Origin: Nemertoderma westbladi
Lineage: Eukaryota > Xenacoelomorpha > Nemertodermatida > Nemertodermatidae
Assembly: GCA_032718475.1 (NCBI GenBank)
Contig: JAUCBJ010008068.1
Location: 28,393 to 92,392 of the forward strand
Reading direction: 5' to 3'
DNA length: 64,000 nucleotides
The notes beneath the pieces were generated by a model that was not told the DNA's origin, searched no databases, and was given only the letters and a program-made list of their open reading frames with translations. The position numbers and the translations under genes are program-made. This document shows, piece after piece, positions 1 to 13,900 of the stretch; positions within the stretch are counted from its first letter, which is position 1; every line of letters starts with the position of its first letter.

Positions 1-740
1 AAGGTGATTCTTTGTAAGATTTGTTAATGGAGAACTAACATATGGTACTGATATGAAGGTGATTCTTTGTAAGAACTGTTATGGAGAACTAACATATGGT
101 ACTGATATGAAGGTGATTCTTTGTAAGAACTGTTAATGGAGAACTAACATATGGTACTGATATGAAGGTGATTCTTTGTAAGAACTGTTATGGAGAACTA
201 ACATATGGTACTGATATGAAGGTGATTCTTTGTAAGAACTGTTAATGGAGAACTAACATATGGTACTGATATGAAGGTGATTCTTTGTAAGAACTGTTAT
301 GGAGAACTAACATATGGTACTGATATGAAGGTGATTCTTTGTAAGATTTGTTAATGGAGAACTAACATATGGTACTGATATGAAGGTGATTCTTTGTAAG
401 AACTGTTATGGAGTACTAACATATGGTACTGATATGAAGGTGATTCTTTGTAAGAACTGTTAATGGAGAACTAACATATGGTACTGATATGAAGGTGATT
501 CTTTGTAAGAACTGTTATGGAGAACTAACATATGGTACTGATATGAAGGTGATTCTTTGTAAGAACTGTTAATGGAGAACTAACATATGGTACTGATATG
601 AAGGTGATTCTTTGTAAGAACTGTTATGGAGAACTAACATATGGTACTGATATGAAGGTGATTCTTTGTAAGAACTGTTATGGAGAACTAACATATGGTA
701 CTGATATGAAGGTGATTCTTTGTAAGAACTGTTAATGGAG
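1..740. repeat. 109-bp dimeric subdomain (54+55 bp) of the array
   Basis: At the left edge the normal unit and the +1 unit (GTTAATGG) alternate strictly. The extra-A motif recurs near 24, 131, 240, 349, 458 and 567, a period of 109 bp. This shows that a 54+55 dimer was itself amplified as a higher-order unit. Similar interleaving of 55-bp units returns around 1,810-2,200, 10,945-11,500 and 15,700-18,660. Confidence 0.85.
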
Positions 741-3129
741 AACTAACATATGGTACTGATATGAAGGTGATTCTTTATAAGAACTGTTGTGGAGAACTAA
801 CATATGGTACTGATATGAAGGTGATTCTTTGTAAGAACTGTGGTGGAGAACTAACATATGGTACTGATATGAAGGTGATTCTTTGTAAGAACTGTGATGG
901 AGAACTAACATATGGTATTGATATGAAGGTGATTCTTTGTAAGAACTGTTATGGAGAACTAACATATGGTATTGATATGAAGGTGATTCTTTGTAAGAAC
1001 TGTGGTGGAGAACTAACATATGGTACTGATATGAAGGTGATTCTTTGTAAGAACTGTAATGGAGAACTAACATATGGTACTGATATGAAGGTGATTCTTT
1101 GTAAGAACTGTTATGGAGTACTAACATATGGTACTGATATGAAGGTGATTCTTTGTAAGAACTGTTGTGGAGAACTAACATATGGTACTGATATGAAGGT
1201 GATTCTTTGTAAGAACTGTTATGGAGAACTAACATATGGTATTGATATGAAGGTGATTCTTTGTAAGAACTGTTATGGAGAACTAACATATGGTATTGAT
1301 ATGAAGGTGATTCTTTGTAAGAACTGTTATGGAGAACTAACATATGGTACTGATATGAAGGTGATTCTTTGTAAGAACTGTTATGGAGAACTAACATATG
1401 GTACTGATATGAAGGTGATTCTTTGTAAGAACTGTTATGGAGAACTAACATATGGTACTGATATGAAGGTGATTCTTTGTAAGAACTGTTATGGAGAACT
1501 AACATATGGTACTGATATGAAGGTGATTCTTTGTAAGAACTGTTATGGAGAACTAACATATGGTACTGATATGAAGGTGATTCTTTGTAAGAACTGTTAT
1601 GGAGAACTAACATATGGTACTGATATGAAGGTGATTCTTTGTAAGAACTGTGGTGGAGAACTAACATATGGTACTGATATGAAGGTGATTCTTTGTAAGA
1701 ACTGTGGTGGAGAACTAACATATGGTATTGATATGAAGGTGATTCTTTGTAAGAACTGTTATGGAGAACTAACATATGGTATTGATATGAAGGTGATTCT
1801 TTGCAAGAACTGTTAATGGAGAACTAACATATGGTACTGATATGAAGGTGATTCTTTGTAAGAACTGTTATGGAGAACTAACATATGGTATTGATATGAA
1901 GGTGATTCTTTGCAAGAACTGTTAATGGAGAACTAACATATGGTACTGATATGAAGGTGATTCTTTGTAAGAACTGTTATGGAGAACTAACATATGGTAT
2001 TGATATGAAGGTGATTCTTTGCAAGAACTGTTAATGGAGAACTAACATATGGTACTGATATGAAGGTGATTCTTTGTAAGAACTGTGGTGGAGAACTAAC
2101 ATATGGTACTGATATGAAGGTGATTCTTTGTAAGAACTGTGGTGGAGAACTAACATATGGTACTGATATGAAGGTGATTCTTTGTAAGAACTGTTAATGG
2201 AGAACTAACATATGGTACTGATATGAAGGTGATTCTTTGTAAGAACTGTTATGGAGAACTAACATATATTACTGATATGAAGGTGATTCTTTGTAAGAAC
2301 TGTGGTGGAGAACTAACATATGGTACTGATATGAAGGTGATTCTTTGTAAGAACTGTTATGGAGAACTAACATATATTACTGATATGAAGGTGATTCTTT
2401 GTAAGAACTGTTATGGAGAACTAACATATATTACTGATATGAAGGTGATTCTTTGTAAGAACTGTTATGGAGAACTAACATATGGTACTGATATGAAGGT
2501 GATTCTTTGTAAGAACTGTTATGGAGAACTAACATATGGTACTGATATGAAGGTGATTCTTTGTAAGAACTGTTATGGAGAACTAACATATGGTATTGAT
2601 ATGAAGGTGATTCTTTGTAAGAACTGTTATGGAGAACTAACATATGGTATTGATATGAAGGTGATTCTTTGTAAGAACTGTTATGGAGAACTAACATATG
2701 GTACTGATATGAAGGTGATTCTTTGTAAGAACTGTTATGGAGAACTAACATATGGTATTGATATGAAGGTGATTCTTTGTAAGAACTGTTATGGAGAACT
2801 AACATATGGTACTGATATGAAGGTGATTCTTTGTAAGAACTGTGGTGGAGAACTAACATATGGTACTGATATGAAGGTGATTCTTTGTAAGAACTGTTAT
2901 GGAGAACTAACATATGGTATTGATATGAAGGTGATTCTTGGTAAGAACTGTTATGGAGAACTAACATATGGTATTGATATGAAGGTGATTCTTTGTAAGA
3001 ACTGTGGTGGAGAACTAACATATGGTACTGATATGAAGGTGATTCTTTGTAAGAACTGTGGTGGAGAACTAACATATGGTATTGATATGAAGGTGATTCT
3101 TTGTAAGAACTGTGGTGGAGAACTAACAT

Positions 3130-3580
3130 ATGGTACTGATATGAAGGTGATTCTTTGTAAGAACTGTTATGGAGAACTAACATATGGTACTGATATGAAG
3201 GTGATTCTTTGTAAGAACTGTTGTGGAGAACTAACATATGGTCCTGATATGAAGGTGATTCTTTGTAAGAACTGTTATGGAGAACTAACATATGGTATTG
3301 ATATGAAGGTGATTCTTTGTAAGAACTGTGGTGGAGAACTAACATATGGTACTGATATGAAGGTGATTCTTTGTAAGAACTGTTATGGAGAACTAACATA
3401 TGGTACTGATATGAAGGTGATTCTTTGTAAGAACTGTTGTGGAGAACTAACATATGGTCCTGATATGAAGGTGATTCTTTGTAAGAACTGTTATGGAGAA
3501 CTAACATATGGTATTGATATGAAGGTGATTCTTTGTAAGAACTGTGGTGGAGAACTAACATATGGTACTGATATGAAGGT
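3130..3580. repeat. 216-bp (4-unit) higher-order repeat inside the 54-bp array
   Basis: Four consecutive units, ending in the plus-frame translation GTD, GPD, GID and GTD, occur twice in tandem. The rare GGTCCTGAT (Pro) unit appears at about 3,240 and again at about 3,456, 216 bp apart. A shared order of rare variants means a recent block duplication. Confidence 0.7.
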
Positions 3581-5879
3581 GATTCTTTGTAAGAACTGTT
3601 ATGGAGAACTAACATATGGTACAGATATGAAGGTGATTCTTTGTAAGAACTGTTATGGAGAACTAACATATGGTACTGATATGAAGGTGATTCTTTGTAA
3701 GAACTGTTATGGAGAACTAACATATGGTACTGATATGAAGGTGATTCTTTGTAAGAACTGTTATGGAGAACTAACATATGGTACTGATATGAAGGTGATT
3801 CTTTGTAAGAACTGTTATGGAGAACTAACATATGGTATTGATATGAAGGTGATTCTTGGTAAGAACTGTTATGGAGAACTAACATATGGTCCTGATATGA
3901 AGGTGATTCTTTGCAAGAACTGTTATGAAGAACTAACATATGGTACTGATATGAAGGTGATTCTTTGTAAGAACTGTTATGGAGAACTAACATATGGTAC
4001 TGATATGAAGGTGATTCTTTGCAAGAACTGTTATGAAGAACTAACATATGGTACTGATATGAAGGTGATTCTTTGTAAGAACTGTTATGGAGAACTAACA
4101 TATGGTACTGATATGAAGGTGATTCTTTGTAAGAACTGTTATGGAGAACTAACATATGGTACTGATATGAAGGTGATTCTTTGTAAGAACTGTTATGGAG
4201 AACTAACATATGGTACTGATATGAAGGTGATTCTTTGTAAGAACTGTTATGGAGAACTAACATATGGTACTGATATGAAGGTGATTCTTTGCAAGAACTG
4301 TTATGAAGAACTAACATATGGTACTGATATGAAGGTGATTCTTTGTAAGAACTGTTATGGAGAACTAACATATGGTACTGATATGAAGGTGATTCTTTGT
4401 AAGAACTGTTATGGAGAACTAACATATGGTATTGATATGAAGGTGATTCTTTGTAAGAACTGTTATGGAGAACTAACATATGGTACTGATATGAAGGTGA
4501 TTCTTTGTAAGAACTGTTGTGGAGAACTAACATATGGTACTGATATGAAGGTGATTCTTTGTAAGAACTGTTATGGAGTACTAACATATGGTACTGATAT
4601 GAAGGTGATTCTTTGTAAGAACTGTTATGGAGAACTAACATATGGTACTGATATGAAGGTGATTCTTTGTAAGAACTGTGGTGGAGAACTAACATATGGT
4701 ACTGATATGAAGGTGATTCTTTGTAAGAACTGTTGTGGAGAACTAACATATGGTACTGATATGAAGGTGATTCTTTGTAAGAACTGTTATGGAGAACTAA
4801 CATATGGTACTGATATGAAGGTGATTCTTTGTAAGAACTGTTGTGGAGAACTAACATATGGTACTGATATGAAGGTGATTCTTTGTAAGAACTGTTGTGG
4901 AGAACTAACATATGGTACTGATATGAAGGTGATTCTTTCTAAGAACTGTTATGGATAACTAACATATGGTACAGATATGAAGGTGATTCTTTGTAAGAAC
5001 TGTTATGGAGAACTAACATATGGTACTGATATGAAGGTGATTCTTTGTAAGAACTGTTATGGATAACTAACATATGGTACTGATATGAAGGTGATTCTTT
5101 GTAAGAACTGTTATGGAGAACTAACATATGGTACTGATATGAAGGTGATTCTTTGTAAGAACTGTTATGGAGAACTAACATATGGTACTGATATGAAGGT
5201 GATTCTTTCTAAGAACTGTTATGGATAACTAACATATGGTACTGATATGAAGGTGATTCTTTGTAAGAACTGTTGTGGAGAACTAACATATGGTACTGAT
5301 ATGAAGGTGATTCTTTGTAAGAACTGTTATGGAGAACTAACATATGGTACTGATATGAAGGTGATTCTTTGTAAGAACTGTTGTGGAGAACTAACATATG
5401 GTACTGATATGAAGGTGATTCTTTGTAAGAACTGTTGTGGAGAACTAACATATGGTACTGATATGAAGGTGATTCTTTGTAAGAACTGTTGTGGAGAACT
5501 AACATATGGTATTGATATGAAGGTGATTCTTTGTAAGAACTGTTAATGGAGAACTAACATATGGTACTGATATGAAGGTGATTCTTTGTAAGTACTGTGG
5601 TGGAGAACTAACATATGGTACTGATATGAAGGTGATTCTTTGTAAGAACTGTTATGGAGAACTAACATATGGTACTGATATGAAGGTGATTCTTTGTAAG
5701 AACTGTTGTGGAGAACTAACATATGGTACTGATATGAAGGTGATTCTTTGTAAGAACTGTTGTGGAGAACTAACATATGGTATTGATATGAAGGTGATTC
5801 TTTGTAAGAACTGTTATGGAGAACTAACATATGGTACTGATATGAAGGTGATTCTTTGTAAGTACTGTGGTGGAGAACT

Positions 5880-7900
5880 AACATATGGTATTGATATGAA
5901 GGTGATTCTTTCTAAGAACTGTTATGGAGAACTAACATATGGTACTGATATGAAGGTGATTCTTTCTAAGAACTGTTATGGAGAACTAACATATGGTACT
6001 GATATGAAGGTGATTCTTTCTAAGAACTGTTATGGAGAACTAACATATGGTACTGATATGAAGGTGATTCTTTCTAAGAACTGTTATGGAGAACTAACAT
6101 ATGGTACTGATATGAAGGTGATTCTTTGTAAGTACTGTGGTGGAGAACTAACATATGGTACTGATATGAAGGTGATTCTTTGTAAGAACTGTTATGGAGA
6201 ACTAACATATGGTACTGATATGAAGGTGATTCTTTCTAAGAACTGTTATGGAGAACTAACATATGGTACTGATATGAAGGTGATTCTTTCTAAGAACTGT
6301 TATGGAGAACTAACATATGGTACTGATATGAAGGTGATTCTTTCTAAGAACTGTTATGGAGAACTAACATATGGTACTGATATGAAGGTGATTCTTTCTA
6401 AGAACTGTTATGGAGAACTAACATATGGTACTGATATGAAGGTGATTCTTTGTAAGAACTGTTATGGAGAACTAACATATGGTACTGATATGAAGGTGAT
6501 TCTTTGTAAGAACTGTTATGGAGAACTAACATATGGTACTGATATGAAGGTGATTCTTTCTAAGAACTGTTATGGAGAACTAACATATGGTACTGATATG
6601 AAGGTGATTCTTTCTAAGAACTGTTATGGAGAACTAACATATGGTACTGATATGAAGGTGATTCTTTCTAAGAACTGTTATGGAGAACTAACATATGGTA
6701 CTGATATGAAGGTGATTCTTTGTAAGTACTGTGGTGGAGAACTAACATATGGTACTGATATGAAGGTGATTCTTTCTAAGAACTGTTATGGAGAACTAAC
6801 ATATGGTACTGATATGAAGGTGATTCTTTCTAAGAACTGTTATGGAGAACTAACATATGGTACTGATATGAAGGTGATTCTTTCTAAGAACTGTTATGGA
6901 GAACTAACATATGGTACTGATATGAAGGTGATTCTTTCTAAGAACTGTTATGGAGAACTAACATATGGTACTGATATGAAGGTGATTCTTTGTAAGAACT
7001 GTTATGGAGAACTAACATATGGTATTGATATGAAGGTGATTCTTTGTAAGAACTGTTGTGGAGAACTAACATATGGTACTGATATGAAGGTGATTCTTTG
7101 TAAGAACTGTTATGGAGAACTAACATATGGTACTGATATGAAGGTGATTCTTTGTAAGAACTGTTATGGAGAACTAACATATGGTACTGATATGAAGGTG
7201 ATTCTTTCTAAGAACTGTTATGGATAACTAACATATGGTACTGATATGAAGGTGATTCTTTCTAAGAACTGTTATGGAGAACTAACATATGGTACTGATA
7301 TGAAGGTGATTCTTTCTAAGAACTGTTATGGATAACTAACATATGGTACTGATATGAAGGTGATTCTTTGTAAGAACTGTTATGGAGAACTAACATATGG
7401 TACTGATATGAAGGTGATTCTTTCTAAGAACTGTTATGGATAACTAACATATGGTACTGATATGAAGGTGATTCTTTGTAAGAACTGTTATGGATAACTA
7501 ACATATGGTACTGATATGAAGGTGATTCTTTGTAAGAACTGTTATGGATAACTAACATATGGTACTGATATGAAGGTGATTCTTTGTAAGAACTGTTATG
7601 GGGAACTAACATATGGTACTGATATGAAGGTGATTCTTTCTAAGAACTGTTATGGATAACTAACATATGGTACTGATATGAAGGTGATTCTTTGTAAGAA
7701 CTGTTATGGAGAACTAACATATGGTACTGATATGAAGGTGATTCTTTCTAAGAATTGTTATGGATAACTAACATATGGTACTGATATGAAGGTGATTCTT
7801 TGTAAGAACTGTTATGGAGAACTAACATATGGTACTGATATGAAGGTGATTCTTTCTAAGAACTGTTATGGATAACTAACATATGGTACTGATATGAAGG
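5880..7900. repeat. Subdomain rich in the TTTCTAAG variant of the 54-bp unit
   Basis: Here the codon usually read TGT (Cys) is mostly TCT (Ser), in runs of three or four units separated by TGTAAGTACTGTGG units. After about 7,200 the GGATAA stop variant becomes frequent. The local homogeneity of a variant that is rare elsewhere indicates regional amplification. Confidence 0.75.
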
Positions 7901-10900
7901 TGATTCTTTGTAAGAACTGTTATGGAGAACTAACATATGGTATTGATATGAAGGTGATTCTTTGTAAGAACTGTTATGGAGAACTAACATATGGTACTGA
8001 TATGAAGGTGATTCTTTGTAAGAACTGTTATGGAGAACTAACATATGGTATTGATATGAAGGTGATTCTTTGTAAGAACTGTTATGGAGAACTAACATAT
8101 GGTACTGATATGAAGGTGATTCTTTGTAAGAACTGTTAATGGAGAACTAACATATGGTACTGATATGAAGGTGATTCTTTGTAAGAACTGTGGTGGAGAA
8201 CTAACATATGGTACTGATATGAAGGTGATTCTTTGTAAGAACTGTTATGGAGAACTAACATATGGTACTGATATGAAGGTGATTCTTTGTAAGAACTGTT
8301 ATGGAGAACTAACATATGGTACTGATATGAAGGTGATTCTTTGTAAGAACTGTTATGGAGAACTAACATATGGTACTGATATGAAGGTGATTCTTTGTAA
8401 GAACTGTTATGGAGAACTAACATATGGTACTGATATGAAGGTGATTCTTTGTAAGAACTGTTATGGAGAACTAACATATGGTACTGATATGAAGGTGATT
8501 CTTTGTAAGAACTGTTATGGAGAACTAACATATGGTACTGATATGAAGGTGATTCTTTGTAAGAACTGTTATGGAGAACTAACATATGGTACTGATATGA
8601 AGGTGATTCTTTGTAAGAACTGTTATGGAGAACTAACATATGGTACTGATATGAAGGTGATTCTTTGTAAGAACTGTTATGGAGAACTAACATATGGTAC
8701 TGATATGAAGGTGATTCTTTGTAAGAACTGTTATGGAGAACTAACATATGGTACTGATATGAAGGTGATTCTTTGTAAGAACTGTTATGGAGAACTAACA
8801 TATGGTACTGATATGAAGGTGATTCTTTGTAAGAACTGTTATGGAGAACTAACATATGGTACTGATATGAAGGTGATTCTTTGTAAGAACTGTTGTGGAG
8901 AACTAACATATGGTACTGATATGAAGGTGATTCTTTGTAAGAACTGTTGTGGAGAACTAACATATGGTATTGATATGAAGGTGATTCTTTGTAAGAACTG
9001 TTGTGGAGAACTAACATATGGTACAGATATGAAGGTGATTCTTTGTAAGAACTGTTATGGAGAACTAACATATGGTACTGATATGAAGGTGATTCTTTGT
9101 AAGAACTGTTATGGAGAACTAACATATGGTACTGATATGAAGGTGATTCTTTGTAAGAACTGTGGTGGAGAACTAACATATGGTACTGATATGAAGGTGA
9201 TTCTTTGTAAGAACTGTGGTGGAGAACTAACATATGGTACTGATATGAAGGTGATTCTTTGTAAGAACTGTTATGGAGAACTAACATATGGTACTGATAT
9301 GAAGGTGATTCTTTCTAAGAACTGTTATGGATAACTAACATATGGTACTGATATGAAGGTGATTCTTTGTAAGAACTGTTGTGGAGAACTAACATATGGT
9401 ACTGATATGAAGGTGATTCTTTGTAAGAACTGTTGTGGAGAACTAACATATGGTACTGATATGAAGGTGATTCTTTGTAAGAACTGTTGTGGAGAACTAA
9501 CATATGGTATTGATATGAAGGTGATTCTTTGTAAGAACTGTTATGGAGAACTAACATATGGTACTGATATGAAGGTGATTCTTTGTAAGAACTGTTGTGG
9601 AGAACTAACATATGGTACTGATATGAAGGTGATTCTTTGTAAGAACTGTTGTGGAGAACTAACATATGGTACTGATATGAAGGTGATTCTTTGTAAGAAC
9701 TGTTGTGGAGAACTAACATATGGTATTGATATGAAGGTGATTCTTTGTAAGAACTGTTATGGAGAACTAACATATGGTACTGATATGAAGGTGATTCTTT
9801 GTAAGAACTGTTGTGGAGAACTAACATATGGTATTGATATGAAGGTGATTCTTTGTAAGAACTGTTATGGAGAACTAACATATGGTACTGATATGAAGGT
9901 GATTCTTTCTAAGAACTGTTATGGATAACTAACATATGGTACTGATATGAAGGTGATTCTTTGTAAGTACTGTGGTGGAGAACTAACATATGGTATTGAT
10001 ATGAAGGTGATTCTTTGTAAGAACTGTTATGGAGAACTAACATATGGTACTGATATGAAGGTGATTCTTTGTAAGAACTGTTATGGAGAACTAACATATG
10101 GTACTGATATGAAGGTGATTCTTTGTAAGAACTGTTGTGGAGAACTAACATATGGTATTGATATGAAGGTGATTCTTTGTAAGAACTGTTATGGAGAACT
10201 AACATATGGTACTGATATGAAGGTGATTCTTTGTAAGAACTGTTATGGAGAACTAACATATGGTACTGATATGAAGGTGATTCTTTGTAAGAACTGTTAT
10301 GGAGAACTAACATATGGTACTGATATGAAGGTGATTCTTTGTAAGAACTGTGGTGGAGAACTAACATATGGTACTGATATGAAGGTGATTCTTTGTAAGA
10401 ACTGTTATGGAGAACTAACATATGGTATTGATATGAAGGTGATTCTTTGTAAGAACTGTTATGGAGAACTAACATATGGTACTGATATGAAGGTGATTCT
10501 TTGTAAGAACTGTGGTGGAGAACTAACATATGGTACTGATATGAAGGTGATTCTTTGTAAGAACTGTGGTGGAGAACTAACATATGGTACTGATATGAAG
10601 GTGATTCTTTGTAAGAACTGTTATGGAGAACTAACATATGGTACTGATATGAAGGTGATTCTTTGTAAGAACTGTTATGGAGAACTAACATATGGTACTG
10701 ATATGAAGGTGATTCTTTGTAAGAACTGTTATGGAGAACTAACATATGGTACAGATATGAAGGTGATTCTTTGTAAGAACTGTTATGGAGAACTAACATA
10801 TGGTACAGATATGAAGGTGATTCTTTGTAAGAACTGTTATGGAGAACTAACATATGGTACTGATATGAAGGTGATTCTTTGTAAGAACTGTGGTGGAGAA

Positions 10901-13900
10901 CTAACATATGGTACTGATATGAAGGTGATTCTTTGTAAGAACTGTTAATGGAGAACTAACATATGGTATTGATATGAAGGTGATTCTTTGCAAGAACTGT
11001 TATGGAGAACTAACATATGGTACTGATATGAAGGTGATTCTTTGTAAGAACTGTTAATGGAGAACTAACATATGGTATTGATATGAAGGTGATTCTTTGC
11101 AAGAACTGTTATGGAGAACTAACATATGGTACTGATATGAAGGTGATTCTTTGTAAGAACTGTTAATGGAGAACTAACATATGGTACTGATATGAAGGTG
11201 ATTCTTTGTAAGAACTGTGGTGGAGAACTAACATATGGTACTGATATGAAGGTGATTCTTTGTAAGAACTGTTAATGGAGAACTAACATATGGTACTGAT
11301 ATGAAGGTGATTCTTTGTAAGAACTGTGGTGGAGAACTAACATATGGTACTGATATGAAGGTGATTCTTTGTAAGAACTGTTAATGGAGAACTAACATAT
11401 GGTACTGATATGAAGGTGATTCTTTGTAAGAACTGTGGTGGAGAACTAACATATGGTACTGATATGAAGGTGATTCTTTGTAAGAACTGTTAATGGAGAA
11501 CTAACATATGGTACTGATATGAAGGTGATTCTTTGTAAGAACTGTGGTGGAGAACTAACATATGGTACTGATATGAAGATGATTCTTTGTAAGAACTGTT
11601 ATGGAGAACTAACATATGGTACTGATATGAAGGTGATTCTTTGTAAGAACTGTTATGGAGAACTAACATATGGTACTGATATGAAGGTGATTCTTTGTAA
11701 GAACTGTGGTGGAGAACTAACATATGGTACTGATATGAAGATGATTCTTTGTAAGAACTGTTATGGAGAACTAACATATGGTACTGATATGAAGGTGATT
11801 CTTTGTAAGAACTGTGGTGGAGAACTAACATATGGTACTGATATGAAGGTGATTCTTTGTAAGAACTGTGGTGGAGAACTAACATATGGTACTGATATGA
11901 AGGTGATTCTTTGTAAGAACTGTGGTGGAGAACTAACATATGGTACTGATATGAAGGTGATTCTTTGTAAGAACTGTGGTGGAGAACTAACATATGGTAC
12001 TGATATGAAGATGATTCTTTGTAAGAACTGTTATGGAGAACTAACATATGGTACTGATATGAAGGTGATTCTTTGTAAGAACTGTTATGGAGAACTAACA
12101 TATGGTACTGATATGAAGATGATTCTTTGTAAGAACTGTTATGGAGAACTAACATATGGTACTGATATGAAGGTGATTCTTTGTAAGAACTGTGGTGGAG
12201 AACTAACATATGGTACTGATATGAAGGTGATTCTTTGTAAGAACTGTGGTGGAGAACTAACATATGGTACTGATATGAAGGTGATTCTTTGTAAGAACTG
12301 TTATGGAGAACTAACATATGGTACTGATATGAAGGTGATTCTTTGTAAGAACTGTGGTGGAGAACTAACATATGGTACTGATATGAAGGTGATTCTTTGT
12401 AAGAACTGTGGTGGAGAACTAACATATGGTACTGATATGAAGATGATTCTTTGTAAGAACTGTTATGGAGAACTAACATATGGTACTGATATGAAGGTGA
12501 TTCTTTGTAAGAACTGTGGTGGAGAACTAACATATGGTACTGATATGAAGGTGATTCTTTGTAAGAACTGTGGTGGAGAACTAACATATGGTACTGATAT
12601 GAAGGTGATTCTTTGTAAGAACTGTGGTGGAGAACTAACATATGGTACTGATATGAAGGTGATTCTTTGTAAGAACTGTGGTGGAGAACTAACATATGGT
12701 ACTGATATGAAGGTGATTCTTTGTAAGAACTGTGGTGGAGAACTAACATATGGTACTGATATGAAGGTGATTCTTTGTAAGAACTGTGGTGGAGAACTAA
12801 CATATGGTACTGATATGAAGGTGATTCTTTGTAAGAACTGTTATGGAGTACTAACATATGGTACTGATATGAAGGTGATTCTTTGTAAGAACTGTGGTGG
12901 AGAACTAACATATGGTACTGATATGAAGGTGATTCTTTGTAAGAACTGTGGTGGAGAACTAACATATGGTACTGATATGAAGGTGATTCTTTGTAAGAAC
13001 TGTGGTGGAGAACTAACATATGGTACTGATATGAAGGTGATTCTTTGTAAGAACTGTGGTGGAGAACTAACATATGGTACTGATATGAAGGTGATTCTTT
13101 GTAAGAACTGTTATGGAGAACTAACATATGGTACTGATATGAAGGTGATTCTTTGTAAGAACTGTGGTGGAGAACTAACATATGGTACTGATATGAAGGT
13201 GATTCTTTGTAAGAACTGTTATGGAGAACTAACATATGGTACTGATATGAAGGTGATTCTTTGTAAGAACTGTTATGGAGAACTAACATATGGTACTGAT
13301 ATGAAGGTGATTCTTTGTAAGAACTGTTATGGAGAACTAACATATGGTACTGATATGAAGGTGATTCTTTGTAAGAACTGTGGTGGAGAACTAACATATG
13401 GTACTGATATGAAGGTGATTCTTTGTAAGAACTGTTATGGAGAACTAACATATGGTACTGATATGAAGGTGATTCTTTGTAAGAACTGTTATGGAGAACT
13501 AACATATGGTACTGATATGAAGGTGATTCTTTGTAAGAACTGTTATGGAGAACTAACATATGGTACTGATATGAAGGTGATTCTTTGTAAGAACTGTTGT
13601 GGAGAACTAACATATGGTACTGATATGAAGGTGATTCTTTGTAAGAACTGTTATGGAGAACTAACATATGGTACTGATATGAAGGTGATTCTTTGTAAGA
13701 ACTGTTATGGAGAACTAACATATGGTACTGATATGAAGGTGATTCTTTGTAAGAACTGTTATGGAGAACTAACATATGGTACTGATATGAAGGTGATTCT
13801 TTGTAAGAACTGTTATGGAGAACTAACATATGGTACTGATATGAAGGTGATTCTTTGTAAGAACTGTTATGGAGAACTAACATATGGTACTGATATGAAG

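Noticed and set aside
2223-4958. A 911-codon open frame with repeated MKVILCKNC, suggestive of a zinc-ribbon repeat protein
   Set aside because: It follows from a stop-free 54-bp unit. The opposite strand is equally open, changes between units are non-synonymous on both strands, and there is no non-repeat start or end.
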